Source of the DNA: Desulfobulbaceae bacterium BRH_c16a
GTDB taxonomy: Bacteria; Desulfobacterota; Desulfobulbia; Desulfobulbales; Desulfocapsaceae
Direction of reading: 5' to 3'
DNA: 64,000 nt
NCBI GenBank assembly: GCA_000961725.1
Contig: LADS01000059.1
Coordinates: 1-64,000 of the forward strand
Shown: piece by piece, positions 1-8,398 of the stretch
How the letters are laid out: each line of letters begins with the position of its first letter
Numbering within the stretch: position 1 is the first letter of the stretch
Program-made: the position numbers and the translations under genes
Notes under the pieces: generated by a model
Seen by the model: the letters and a program-made list of their open reading frames with translations, nothing else
What the model was told of the DNA's origin: nothing
Databases searched by the model: none

Positions 1-529
1 CCTTCCCGTTTTCACGAACCTTGTAATGAATGGCATCGAGCCAGACAATGGGATAAATTGAGGCCAGGGGCCGGGCTTGCCATTCCTTGACCGTATGGAT
101 AATCTTATCAGTTATCGTGCTCAGGGTGCCGGTAGAAACCTCGAGACCATATATCTCCTGAAGATGGGCCGAGATATCATGGTAGCTCATACCCAGACCA
201 TAGAGGGCCAGTATTTTCTGCTCTATTTCACCATTCAGACTGGTCTGATGCTTCTTCACCAGTTGGGGGGAAAAGGTTCCATCCCGGTCGCGAGGAGTAG
301 TTAAGACAAAATTGCCATTCAACGATTTGATCGTCTTCCGGCTCTTCCCATTACGTCGATTTGCCGTGATTTCTTGGCCGAGATGTGAGTCCAATTCTCC
401 TTCGAGAGCTGCTTCCGTAAGATTTTTAATGAGTGGGGTGAGAATGCCTTCTTTACCTAATAGCGGCTTTCCTTCCTGGATAGATCTCAGCGCTGTTTCA
501 AAATCAAATCCATGGTTTTCTTCAGTCAT
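1..529 (-). CDS. IS256-family transposase, N-terminal part (truncated by window edge)
   Basis: This frame is read on the minus strand from an ATG at 529 and is open to the window edge (176 codons). It starts MTEENHGFDFETALRS and includes the stretch LTEAALEGELDSHLG that marks mutator/IS256-type transposases. Near the edge it reads YPIVWLDAIHYKVRENG, which contains the first catalytic Asp of the DDE triad. A full-length member is about 400 residues, so the remaining catalytic residues lie to the left of the window. No frameshift or stop is visible in the part present. Family assignment is confident; whether the element is active cannot be judged. Confidence 0.9.
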   Translation of the reverse strand, partial: MTEENHGFDFETALRSIQEGKPLLGKEGILTPLIKNLTEAALEGELDSHLGQEITANRRNGKSRKTIKSLNGNFVLTTPRDRDGTFSPQLVKKHQTSLNGEIEQKILALYGLGMSYHDISAHLQEIYGLEVSTGTLSTITDKIIHTVKEWQARPLASIYPIVWLDAIHYKVRENGK

Positions 530-597
530 GTCAGTTTCCTTTTTCGGGCTGATTATATCAGCTTTAAGTTAACTGACACAGAATTCTGAACACCCTC
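1..597 (-). mobile_element. IS256-family insertion sequence, one end (continues off the left edge)
   Basis: The element carries the transposase described separately. Its outer end lies near 597, where the minus strand begins GAGGGTGTTCAGAATTC, a terminal inverted repeat typical in style of IS256-family elements. About 68 bases separate this end from the transposase start. The other end and any target-site duplication lie outside the window, so the exact boundary is inferred. It abuts a small open frame (602-928) that may be the remnant of the gene it hit. Confidence 0.8.
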
Positions 598-601
598 TCG
601 T

Positions 602-928
602 TTTGCAAAACTTTTAATGTCGAAAACATTACTAACGGATGTCGATGTTCTGAAAATAGATGTCCCTGGTGAAGCCACTCTGTTAACTGAATTCAAAATC
701 ACAAGGTTGGCCAAGGTTGGTTATTATTCAAAAGCCATCGAAAGCCCAACAGTAACAAGCAGAATAGGTGATGGTAAAACTGTCATAAATATTAATGGAG
801 CGGAACTTGACCCTGAGTCAGATATTTATGCTTTTGCAATCGACAAGTTTGTGTCTGTTACACCTTTGAGTGTAGATTTGACTTCGCGTGTACAATTGTC
901 GGAACTGCAAAGATTGTTTAATAAATAA
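602..928 (+). pseudogene. Small open frame beside the IS end, possible 3' remnant of an interrupted gene
   Basis: The frame is open from the IS boundary, with the first ATG at 617 giving 103 residues ending QLSELQRLFNK. I recognise no family. Base composition is AT-richer than the genes downstream. Because the frame is already open before the ATG and there is no convincing ribosome site, it may be the C-terminal part of a gene interrupted by the insertion sequence. It could also be a genuine small orphan gene. Confidence 0.35.
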
Positions 929-945
929 TTTTGTACAATTTATTA

Positions 946-1395
946 TATATACAGAGTCGGAAGGCGCGCTCTACAGCATCGGGCTCCTGAATGCCCTTCG
1001 CGTCTGTCATGGCTTGTTGCGCCCCGGCGGATACCTTGCCTTCACCGATGCGATTTGGCGCAAGGAGAACCCGCCTCCCGCAGTCAAGGCCGGTTTCGAT
1101 CTGGACTATCCTGCCATGGGATGGTTGGACGATGATATGGCGGCGATACAAGAATGCGGTTTCGAAATCATCGGGCATTTCGCCCTGCCTGATGAAGCGT
1201 GGTGGGAACGATTTCTACACTCCCATGGAGATTCGGATTGCGGAACTGCGCGGCAAATATGCCGACAGCGTTGAAGACTCGGCCATACTCGACAAACTCG
1301 CCGAGGAGCCCGAGGTGCACCGCCGCCATTCCGACTATTATGCCTATGAGTTCTTCGTGGCACGCCGCCCTTTCCGCAATCGCAACCCGAGATGA
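946..1395 (+). pseudogene. Class I SAM-dependent methyltransferase fragment, 5'-truncated and frameshifted
   Basis: From about 948 the sequence reads SEGALYSIGLLNALRVCHG, then LLRPGGYLAFTD, the typical C-terminal half of a class I methyltransferase. The N-terminal SAM-binding half is missing; the homology-like sequence begins abruptly after an AT-rich junction. At GGG 1204-1206 one extra base breaks the frame: before it the protein reads PDEAWW, and in the next frame it resumes NDFYTPMEIRIAELRGKYA and runs to a TGA at 1393-1395. The enzyme is therefore dead twice over, unless the frameshift is a sequencing error. The ragged fragments here fit a region repeatedly disturbed by insertion. Confidence 0.75.
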
Positions 1396-1473
1396 GGCGG
1401 TTGAACAAGGCACTCCAGCCGACGTCAAAAAGCGACGCGGCTGAACTTTACGTTGTTGGCAATTAAAACGTTG

Positions 1474-1497
1474 CTGCTGAAGCCGCGGCTTCAGCAG
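1474..1497. repeat. 24-bp perfect palindrome
   Basis: Both halves, CTGCTGAAGCCG and its exact complement, meet without a spacer at 1485/1486. It lies between the methyltransferase fragment and the ion channel gene, about 55 bases before the channel start codon. There is no following T-run, so a terminator is not obvious. It could be an operator, a recombination relic or a cruciform site. Confidence 0.6.
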
Positions 1498-1551
1498 AAC
1501 TTGCCGTTCGGCGGCAGAAAGGCTTCCAGGGGGTCAAACGAGGGAAATCCG

Positions 1552-2385
1552 ATGAGCGACAAGGGCACGAACGAAAATTATGACGCGAAATCCACGGACG
1601 CGGAGGAGCTGAAACGGGAGCGATACGAGCTGCTCCAGCGTTTGGAGGGCTGGCTGGAGACGCCGATGCTAGTTCTCGCGTTCGTGTGGCTGGTGCTATT
1701 GATAGTGGAGCTGGTTCGGGGCGAGAGTCTGTTGTTCTATTTTCTCGGCACGACTATCTGGGTCGTCTTTCTTATCGATTTCGCTGTTAAGTTGGTCCTG
1801 GCCCCGGACAAGGTCGTCTACCTCAAGGGTAACTGGCTGACCGCCATTTCGCTGCTGCTCCCCGCGCTGCGGATCTTCCGCGTCTTCCGCGCGTTTCGGC
1901 TGCTCCGCCTGGCCAGGGCGGGGCGGGGGTTGCGGCTGGTCCGCGTCGTCAGTTCGCTGAACCGCGGGATGAAGGCGCTGGGCGCGAGCCTGAGCCGACG
2001 GGGCTTCGGGTATGTGATCGCCCTCACAGTGCTGGTCACTTTCGCCGGCGCGGCCGGGATGTACGCTTTCGAGAACGAGGCAGCCGGCGGCCCGAACAGC
2101 TACGGCGAGTCGCTATGGTGGACCGCCATGATCATGACAACGATGGGCTCGGAGTACTGGCCGCAGACGGTCGAGGGGCGTGTACTGTGCGTCTTTCTGG
2201 CCCTGTACGCCTTCGGTATCTTCGGCTACGTGACAGCGGCGCTCGCCACCTTCTTCGTCGGCCGCGACGCCGATAGTAGCGACGCCGAAGTGGCAGGGAA
2301 TAAACAACTGGCCGCGGTCCGGGATGAGGTGAGCGCCTTACGCGATGAGATCCGCGCCCTATCGCGACAACCGCCGGAGTTGTGA
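1552..2385 (+). CDS. Voltage-sensor-type ion channel with a non-canonical selectivity filter
   Basis: The product has 277 residues and the six-helix plan of a Kv-like subunit: S1 about 37-55, S2 60-82, S3 95-105, an arginine-rich S4 at 107-133 (RIFRVFRAFRLLRLARAGRG), S5 152-173, a pore loop 188-204 and S6 210-236. A short charged, probably coiled-coil, tail follows (250-272). The pore reads MTTMGSEYWP at the position where K+ channels carry TVGYGD, so potassium selectivity cannot be assumed. The start at 1552 is chosen because of the upstream GAGGGA; an in-frame upstream start at 1453 would add an unlikely leader that spans the palindrome. It stands alone, after fragments and before a convergent hydrolase gene. 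Confidence 0.75.
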   Translation: MSDKGTNENYDAKSTDAEELKRERYELLQRLEGWLETPMLVLAFVWLVLLIVELVRGESLLFYFLGTTIWVVFLIDFAVKLVLAPDKVVYLKGNWLTAISLLLPALRIFRVFRAFRLLRLARAGRGLRLVRVVSSLNRGMKALGASLSRRGFGYVIALTVLVTFAGAAGMYAFENEAAGGPNSYGESLWWTAMIMTTMGSEYWPQTVEGRVLCVFLALYAFGIFGYVTAALATFFVGRDADSSDAEVAGNKQLAAVRDEVSALRDEIRALSRQPPEL

Positions 2386-2492
2386 AACGTATTTCAGGAA
2401 ACATAAAGGCACGCCGAACCAAACGCTGCAGCAGACCGGCGGGGCACACCTGGGGAATTGGTGATACTACAGCACGAAAATGGGACTTCCTG

Positions 2493-3095
2493 CTATTTCG
2501 TTACCCATTCCACCAGTGGGTCCAGCCATTCCCGGTAGGGCCGATAAATCAAACCGTGCCCAAGGCCAAGATCGAGGACGATTTCCTTTGTTTTCCCGAG
2601 CTCATCAGATCGCTGAAAGTATAATGCCGGAGTGATCGACTGCGTGTCGGCACGATCATGGATCGAGAGAACATTCCCAGACAACTTCAGGGTTTCATCG
2701 GTCAGACATTTTTCGAACAGGCCGGCGAGAAACACGAAGTTTATCTCTTTTGCCCGAAGCATGTTGGAGACATAGGCGCTGATGATTCCACCTTTGGAGG
2801 CACCGACTACGGTTATGTTGCCTGGTGGAACACTATTGGCCAGAAGTGTTTTAACCTGAGAGGCGATTTTCTCGGCATACGCTTTAATCTCGGTGTCTTT
2901 TTCCCGTGACTCACTTATTACGATGAATCCTTCCTCGGCCAGCGCTTCAAGGATACCTTCATACTCATAGTATCCGTGCTCTTCACTCCTGGGACGGATA
3001 CCGGCCAATTCCACGATCAGGCCGTGGAGATAAAAAAGATAGTGTTTCGTGATATCGGGGTTGCTTGGTACATGCTGTAGGATATCGGTTTTCAT
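2493..3095 (-). CDS. Alpha/beta-hydrolase-fold protein
   Basis: The product has 200 residues with no signal peptide. FYLHGLIVE near residue 25 resembles the oxyanion-hole HG of alpha/beta hydrolases, VVGASKGGIIS near 97 gives the nucleophile elbow G-x-S-x-G with Ser in the centre, and LGLGHGLIYRPYREWLDPLVEWV at the C-terminus supplies a plausible catalytic His. The order fits a small esterase or lipase-like enzyme. The substrate is unknown. It is monocistronic and converges on the ion channel gene. Confidence 0.6.
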   Translation of the reverse strand: MKTDILQHVPSNPDITKHYLFYLHGLIVELAGIRPRSEEHGYYEYEGILEALAEEGFIVISESREKDTEIKAYAEKIASQVKTLLANSVPPGNITVVGASKGGIISAYVSNMLRAKEINFVFLAGLFEKCLTDETLKLSGNVLSIHDRADTQSITPALYFQRSDELGKTKEIVLDLGLGHGLIYRPYREWLDPLVEWVTK

Positions 3096-3504
3096 ATTCC
3101 TCTTCGGACGGGGTTAACAGTCCTTTATATGCTCTCGACCGGCACGGGAAATTTGGTTTTCCTCAATGGAAGATAAATATGCCGGCAAATTCCAAATAAA
3201 TGAAAGAATTATCAATTTGAAACATTTTGAGATTGTCCCCGCAAGGTTTTTTTCACACGCCCAAATGTTCATACATTCCACTCTGATTTTTCTACTTGAA
3301 AGGGCAGGTTTGCAGTATTGTGTCCTGCGACCTCCTTGGCGGAAACGGCCTGAACTTAAACCTCAATAAACCAGATAACTGCCATCTTTCATTTCGACCG
3401 GCAGAAGGGAATGTATATGCAGAGAACTGTACATGATGTCGAAAACCGACATATGACGCCTGTGGGGCGGTTATGCCTCAAGGACGTGGAGGGAAGGGAC
3501 TGAG
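3096..3504. other. Intergenic region between divergent genes
   Basis: No convincing gene is seen in these 409 bases; the one short plus-strand frame (3166-3369) has no ribosome site or recognisable family. An inverted repeat ATGTCG-5-CGACAT lies at 3436-3452, about 50 bases before the NAD(P)-binding gene, and could be an operator for either gene. Confidence 0.4.
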
Positions 3505-5001
3505 ATGGATCGAGATTCCAGACCGGTACTTGTGTTGGGGGCCACTGGTTATGTTGGCGGACGACTGGTGCCCCTTCTTCTCCAGCGCGGCTGGAAGGTG
3601 CGCGCCGCAGGGCGCTCCGACCGCAAGATCCAGAGTCGGCCCTGGGGCAGCCATCCCAACCTGGAGATCGTCGTTGCCGACGCTCTGGACACCGCAGTCC
3701 TCACCGAGGCCATGCGCGGTTGCCGGGCGGTGTTCTACCTCATCCATTCCGTCAGGCCCGGGGAACAGGATTTCGCCACCCTGGACCGGCGCATCGCCTA
3801 CTCCACGGTACACGCCGCCCGCGAAGCGGGAGTGGACTGGATTATCCATTTCACCGGTCTGGGCAACCCGGCGCATCTCTCGGATCAGCTGCGCTCGCGC
3901 TACGAGGTAGGTGCAATTCTGGCTCTGGGCGGCGCCAGGGTGACTCAGCTGCGTGCGCCTCTGGTCCTGGGCTCGGGCGGGGCCTCTTTCGAGATGATCC
4001 AGGCCTTCTGTGGGCATCTGCGGATCATGTTCGCCCCGCGCTGGATGGATGCCAGGTGCCAGCCCATCGCCATCGCCAATGTGGCCGAGTACCTGGCCGG
4101 TTGCCTGGAACACCCTGAAACCGCCGGACAGGTGTATGAGATCGGCGGCCCGGAAGTGCTTACCTGGCGTGAACTGTTCCACATCTATGCCGAAGAGGCC
4201 GGGCTGCCGGAACGCCTCGTCCTCGTGCTGCCCATGCGCATCCACCAGATTTCGATCGGCTGGATGAACCTGGTCACCCCGGTATCCGTGGCTCTCATTC
4301 GGCCCCTGGTGGAACGCATGCGCGACGAGATCCTCTGCCGCGACGAACGCATCCGCGAGATCGTCCCGCAAAAGCTTCTCTCCTGCCGCGAGGCCATCAT
4401 CAAGGCCCTGGCGGAGGTGTATCGGAATGAGGTCGCCTCCAGCTGCTTCGACGCGGGCTCCACCTATCTGCCGGAGTGGACCGGGGAGCAGGGTAAAGCC
4501 GGGACCAGGGTCTTCCGGGACATCTTCTCCATAACCCTGGATGGCCCACCGGAACTTGCCTGGGACGTGGTCAAGCGCATCGGCGGAAACACCGGCTGGT
4601 ATTTCGGCACCTGCCTCTGGCGGCTGCGCGGCTTGGTGGACGAACTGCTCGGCGGTCCGGGTCTGTCCCGGGGGCGCCGTCACGTGGATTCGGTGGCCGT
4701 GGGCGACTACCTGGATTTTTGGCGAGTGGTGGCCGTGGAAGACCATCGCCGTCTCCTGCTCCGGGCCGAGATGCTGGCCCCGGGCGAGGCCCTTCTGGAG
4801 TTTAGGATCCAGGTGCTGCCGGACGACTCCACCGAACTGCGCATGACCCCAAGCTTCGTGCCGCGTGGGATCTGGGGAAGGATGTACTGGTGGATCATCG
4901 CCCCATCCCACTCCTTGATGTTTAAACCCATGCTCAGGCAGATGGTCAAATCCGCCGGCGTCCGTGTCCTGAACGGCCCGTCCTGCGTCACGGAGGGCTG
5001 A
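3505..5001 (+). CDS. NAD(P)-binding SDR/NmrA-type oxidoreductase with C-terminal DUF2867 domain
   Basis: The product has 498 residues. The N-terminus carries a Rossmann dinucleotide motif GATGYVGG (12-19) and reads as an atypical short-chain dehydrogenase of the NmrA/YwnB type to about residue 320. The C-terminal part, about 340-490, matches in layout the DUF2867 half found in many proteins of this architecture. The substrate is not known. The TGA stop overlaps the ATG of the next gene (TGATG at 4999-5003), so the two are probably translated together. Codon use is GC-rich, unlike the following gene. Confidence 0.8.
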   Translation: MDRDSRPVLVLGATGYVGGRLVPLLLQRGWKVRAAGRSDRKIQSRPWGSHPNLEIVVADALDTAVLTEAMRGCRAVFYLIHSVRPGEQDFATLDRRIAYSTVHAAREAGVDWIIHFTGLGNPAHLSDQLRSRYEVGAILALGGARVTQLRAPLVLGSGGASFEMIQAFCGHLRIMFAPRWMDARCQPIAIANVAEYLAGCLEHPETAGQVYEIGGPEVLTWRELFHIYAEEAGLPERLVLVLPMRIHQISIGWMNLVTPVSVALIRPLVERMRDEILCRDERIREIVPQKLLSCREAIIKALAEVYRNEVASSCFDAGSTYLPEWTGEQGKAGTRVFRDIFSITLDGPPELAWDVVKRIGGNTGWYFGTCLWRLRGLVDELLGGPGLSRGRRHVDSVAVGDYLDFWRVVAVEDHRRLLLRAEMLAPGEALLEFRIQVLPDDSTELRMTPSFVPRGIWGRMYWWIIAPSHSLMFKPMLRQMVKSAGVRVLNGPSCVTEG

Positions 5002-5360
5002 TGAACATGAATAATAAAAATATCCCTTTTCAGACGATCGATTGGACTCAGGTACCTAAAACAGAACATAAGGGCGCGACAGGCGTTGCCTATTGGCAGA
5101 CCCTGCAGTTTGAAGGGCTAAGGATCAGAATTGTCCACTATTCTGCGGGGTATGTCGCTGATCATTGGTGTGAAAAAGGTCACATAGTACATTGTCTTGA
5201 GGGCGAAGTTGTCAATGAACAAAAAGATGGGACACATTCAATATTAACTCCAGGTATGTCTTATGTGGTATCAGATGAGTTGAGTTCTCACCGTTCTGTT
5301 ACAAAAAATGGTGTGAAGTTGCTGATTATTGACGGGGATTTCCTGAAACTGCAAAGCTGA
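5001..5360 (+). CDS. DHCW-motif cupin-fold protein
   Basis: This is a 119-residue single-domain cupin. The sequence VADHWCEKGHIVHCLEGE contains the DHWCEKGH motif, which gives the family its name, and the following glycine-rich turn of cupin motif 1. It is probably metal binding, but no substrate is established. Its start codon overlaps the stop of the upstream oxidoreductase. It is notably richer in A+T than that gene, which suggests a different origin for the two partners. Confidence 0.8.
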   Translation: MNMNNKNIPFQTIDWTQVPKTEHKGATGVAYWQTLQFEGLRIRIVHYSAGYVADHWCEKGHIVHCLEGEVVNEQKDGTHSILTPGMSYVVSDELSSHRSVTKNGVKLLIIDGDFLKLQS

Positions 5361-5506
5361 AATAGAGGCAAGCGGGCGTATATCGAAATCTCGCAGGAAT
5401 GTATTTCCGTTGCGGCCCTAAAAAATCCCAAGAAAGAGACAGGAGAAGCTCAAATGTATTGCAATACAAGAAATGCCCGGGACGAGCCGCTGCACGCGCT
5501 ACGCAT

Positions 5507-6436
5507 ATGACACTCCACATTGACACACCTCTCGTCGAATCCCGCCAGTTAAGCTTGGTATCAGGACGTTCAGTCTGGCTGAAGCTTGAAGCGCTGCAGC
5601 CGCCAGGCTCGTTCAAGATACGCGGCATCGGGTTTGCCTGCGAAACCTATCTTGCCCGAGGCGCTCGACGGTTCGTTTCGTCGTCCGGTGGAAATGCAGG
5701 TCTGGCGGTCGCATATGCAGGCCGCAGGCTGTCGGTTCCCGTCACGGTAGTCGTTCCGGAAACTACGTCCGAAAGGGCGAAAAAACTCCTGCGGCTGGAA
5801 GATGCCGAAGTCATAGTGCATGGAGTTTCCTGGCAGGAAGCAAACGCCTTTGCGCTTTCGCTGGTCGGCATAGCCGATGCATTCCTTCACCCTTTTGACG
5901 ACCCTCTGCTTTGGCAGGGCCACGCCACGATGGTGGATGAAGTTTTTCGTTCCGGGCTCGAACCCGACGTTATTGTCCTTTCAGTCGGCGGCGGTGGCCT
6001 GTTGTCTGGCGTCGCAGAAGGGCTTCACCGGAACGGATGGGGGCACATTCCAATTCTCGCCGTTGAAACCGAGGGAGCCGCGTCTTACCACGAAGCGACG
6101 AAGGCCGGGTTTCCCGTCGAGCTGGAAGGCATCACAAGCATCGCAACCTCTCTTGGGGCCAAACGTGTCTGTGAAAGAGCCATGCAATGGTGGGAGGATC
6201 ACCCTGTCCGCAGCGTCCTGGTTACCGATAAAAGCGCACTCCGGGCATGCGAGCGGTTTCTTGCCGATCACCGATTACTTGTCGAGCCTGCCTGCGGTGC
6301 AAGCCTTGCCCCGGTCTACGACAATGCACCGGAGCTCCAGCAATTCGGTACCGTCCTGGTCATTGTCTGCGGCGGTGCCACCGCAACGATGGACCAAATA
6401 CGGCAATGGTCGAAGAGATATAAAGCAATAAGGTAA
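5507..6436 (+). CDS. PLP-dependent serine/threonine dehydratase-like enzyme
   Basis: The product has 309 residues and is a fold-type II PLP enzyme. PPGSFKIRG (32-40) holds the Schiff-base Lys37, SSGGNAGLA (59-67) the substrate-carboxylate loop, and SVGGGGLLSG (159-168) the phosphate-binding loop. The order and length fit L-serine/L-threonine ammonia-lyases that form pyruvate or 2-oxobutyrate. There is no ACT regulatory domain. The start at 5507 is chosen because the conserved region begins directly after it; an upstream in-frame ATG at 5399 would add 36 residues of unrelated sequence. The exact amino acid cannot be told from sequence. Confidence 0.8.
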   Translation: MTLHIDTPLVESRQLSLVSGRSVWLKLEALQPPGSFKIRGIGFACETYLARGARRFVSSSGGNAGLAVAYAGRRLSVPVTVVVPETTSERAKKLLRLEDAEVIVHGVSWQEANAFALSLVGIADAFLHPFDDPLLWQGHATMVDEVFRSGLEPDVIVLSVGGGGLLSGVAEGLHRNGWGHIPILAVETEGAASYHEATKAGFPVELEGITSIATSLGAKRVCERAMQWWEDHPVRSVLVTDKSALRACERFLADHRLLVEPACGASLAPVYDNAPELQQFGTVLVIVCGGATATMDQIRQWSKRYKAIR

Positions 6437-6465
6437 GTCTGCTGCCGGATTTGACAGGAGCAATA

Positions 6466-7071
6466 ATGGCTAAGAAAATAATAGGAATTGTCGGGAGTTA
6501 CCGTAAAAACGGGATGATCGACCGCCTGGTAACGGAAACGTTGGCGAGTGCGGAGGCCCTGGGGGCTGTCACGAAGAAAATATATCTGACAGACGTCCAT
6601 ATCGAATTTTGTAATAACTGCCGCTACTGTACGCAAAAACCAGGTCCTGAACCCGGGAAGTGTGTTCATGCCGATGACTTCAACGTCATCCTGAGCGAAT
6701 GGCAGGAATCTGACGGACTGGTAATCGGTTCTCCGGTGAACTTCTACAACGTAACCGCGGTAACACGGAGATTCATGGAAAGGCTGGTCTGTTTTTCCTA
6801 CTGGCCCTGGGGGCAGCACAGCCCCAAAATGAGATCCGGGAACAAAGACAAGAAGGCGGTTTTAATCACCTCATCGGCCATGCCTTCATTTATGGGACGG
6901 ATCTTCACAGGCGCTCCGCGAGCCTTGCGGCTCATTGCCACCACGATGGGCGCCAAACCTGTAAAAACAATATTTGCCGGTCTGGCCGCTCAGGAGGAAA
7001 ACCCGGTACCCTCGGAGAAGGCTATTCGTCAAGCTCGTGTGGCAGGCCGTCAACTTGCCGGAGGGCAATGA
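6466..7071 (+). CDS. NADPH-dependent FMN reductase / iron-sulfur flavoprotein-like protein
   Basis: The product has 201 residues with a flavodoxin-like fold; GIVGSYRKNGMID (7-19) is the FMN phosphate-binding loop. A cysteine cluster C49-x2-C52-x2-C55-x10-C66 resembles the compact cluster of Isf-type flavoproteins, although the last spacing is longer than usual. GSPVNFYNVTA is the second flavin-binding loop. It probably moves electrons in the cytoplasm; the partner is unknown. The start follows CAGGAG at a normal distance. It lies 29 bases after the dehydratase gene on the same strand. Confidence 0.75.
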   Translation: MAKKIIGIVGSYRKNGMIDRLVTETLASAEALGAVTKKIYLTDVHIEFCNNCRYCTQKPGPEPGKCVHADDFNVILSEWQESDGLVIGSPVNFYNVTAVTRRFMERLVCFSYWPWGQHSPKMRSGNKDKKAVLITSSAMPSFMGRIFTGAPRALRLIATTMGAKPVKTIFAGLAAQEENPVPSEKAIRQARVAGRQLAGGQ

Positions 7072-7186
7072 ATTATCACCGGCAACCATATGCAGAAAAG
7101 AAATATGATCAAATTTATTATCCCGGCAACCGACTTTATTCCGGTTCAGAGGCGGCCGCTCACGGGTAATAGAGGGAGGAGGAGAT

Positions 7187-7240
7187 ATGGAAGATAAGCA
7201 ACGATTGGACAGGACATATGGGCTTGAAAGAGAAAAATGA
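7187..7240 (+). CDS. 17-codon open frame coupled to the downstream GNAT gene
   Basis: A very strong ribosome site (AGGGAGGAGGAG, ending four bases before the ATG at 7187) serves this short frame, which encodes MEDKQRLDRTYGLEREK. Its TGA overlaps the ATG of the next gene (ATGA at 7237-7240), while that gene has only a weak ribosome site of its own. This looks like a translationally coupled leader, or the stub of a deleted gene. No peptide function is implied. Confidence 0.35.
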   Translation: MEDKQRLDRTYGLEREK

Positions 7241-7731
7241 AAATTAGGCAGGCAAAGCATTCCGATTTTAATAGAATAGCAGATATTCATATCGAAAGCT
7301 GGCGGAATTCTTATCTGAATGTTTTACCTTCGGATTTTTTTGGTGAAAAAATTGTTCATACTTTGAAACAGCACTGGAGCAAGGTTGAAATCCAAGATGG
7401 AGATGTGGTCTTAGTTGCAGAAGAAAAAGAGATCATTGGATTTATAGCGGTGTGGTGCCGACCAACTCCGTTTATAGACAATTTGCATGTTAAACCTTCT
7501 CAGCGATCCCGAAATGTTGGAACCGCATTAATGAGGGCCGCTGCAGAAGAACTTGTCAAAAATGGCAATAGTACTGGGTTTCTCTGGGTTTTTAACAGTA
7601 ATGTGTACGCTATCAGATTTTATGAAAACCTTGGGGGTGTTCAGAAAGAACTCGATATTAAAGAAATATTCGGACATGATGTGATAAGCAGGAAAATGGA
7701 GTGGAATGACATCTCAACCATTATAAAATAA
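7237..7731 (+). CDS. GNAT-family N-acetyltransferase
   Basis: The product has 164 residues. The N-terminus (MKIRQAKHSDFNRIADIHIESW) is the usual beta1-alpha1 of GNAT enzymes, and DNLHVKPSQRSRNVGTALMRAA near residue 85-105 is the acetyl-CoA pyrophosphate-binding motif A (R/Q-x-x-G-x-A). YENLGGVQ is the typical C-terminal turn. The acceptor is unknown. The coding sequence is AT-rich. Translation probably depends on the 17-codon frame just upstream. Confidence 0.85.
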   Translation: MKIRQAKHSDFNRIADIHIESWRNSYLNVLPSDFFGEKIVHTLKQHWSKVEIQDGDVVLVAEEKEIIGFIAVWCRPTPFIDNLHVKPSQRSRNVGTALMRAAAEELVKNGNSTGFLWVFNSNVYAIRFYENLGGVQKELDIKEIFGHDVISRKMEWNDISTIIK

Positions 7732-7850
7732 TAGCTAATATGCCCAATATGCCCAACATGTCATGACGTCTTCCCACCCGTAAAAAAGCTTGGGGATAAA
7801 ATAAAGTAAAGGATATAGAACAAATGCCCTTCACGTCTGAAGTAGCTGGA

Positions 7851-8324
7851 ATGCATATCCGTGAAGCATCGAGCGGGGATATTTCAATCATGGCCGCACA
7901 TCATGGAAAGATGTTCGAAGAAATTTGGGAGCAAAAAGGCGAGCAGCTCCAAACCACAAGAATTGCCGAAATTGAAAAAGCTTACACTCGAAAATTGGCA
8001 ACCGAAATGGAGAACGGAACCTGTAAAGCTTGGGTGATTGAGGATAAAGGAAAGATCGTTTCAAGCGGTGCAATCACTTTCGTTAGTTTTGTGCCGAATC
8101 CATCGGATTTATCCTCAAAAGTTGCATACTTGCACAGCATGTATACTGAAAGATCCCACAGAAACAAGAAGTGTGCTCAACGAATTATCCAGAGGGCGAT
8201 CACATATTGTAGTTCAAATGGAATTAAGCGAGTCTTACTCAATGCAAGTGATGCGGGGCAACCTGTGTATCATAAAATCGGTTTTCGTTCCGCACCGGAT
8301 ACAATGAGGCTGCTTATTAAATGA
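7851..8324 (+). CDS. GNAT-family N-acetyltransferase
   Basis: The product has 157 residues. It begins MHIREASSGDISIMAAHH, and LHSMYTERSHRNKKCAQRIIQRA gives motif A, here with KKCA instead of the usual G-x-G/A loop, followed by YHKIGFRSAPDTM at the C-terminus. The start at 7851 is preferred over an in-frame ATG at 7824 because the conserved strand begins at MHIRE. Two GNAT genes in a row, plus a third GNAT domain near 11 kb, are a feature of this accessory stretch. The substrate is unknown. Confidence 0.8.
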   Translation: MHIREASSGDISIMAAHHGKMFEEIWEQKGEQLQTTRIAEIEKAYTRKLATEMENGTCKAWVIEDKGKIVSSGAITFVSFVPNPSDLSSKVAYLHSMYTERSHRNKKCAQRIIQRAITYCSSNGIKRVLLNASDAGQPVYHKIGFRSAPDTMRLLIK

Positions 8325-8398
8325 AGAAAACACTTTAACCATCTCTTTTATCGGATCGCAAAAAGTCGCGCCCGCCAAAGAGCAACGTTCGCAGCCAA

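Noticed and set aside
1453-1551. Upstream start for the ion channel
   Set aside because: The extra 33 residues span the palindrome, have no family likeness, and the ATG at 1552 has a good ribosome site.
3166-3369. A 67-codon plus-strand frame between the hydrolase and SDR genes
   Set aside because: No ribosome site, no recognisable family and a composition no different from the surrounding intergenic sequence.
3478-4911. A 477-codon minus-strand frame opposite the SDR/DUF2867 gene
   Set aside because: It is His/Gly/Asp-rich low-complexity sequence with no family, typical of an antisense shadow.
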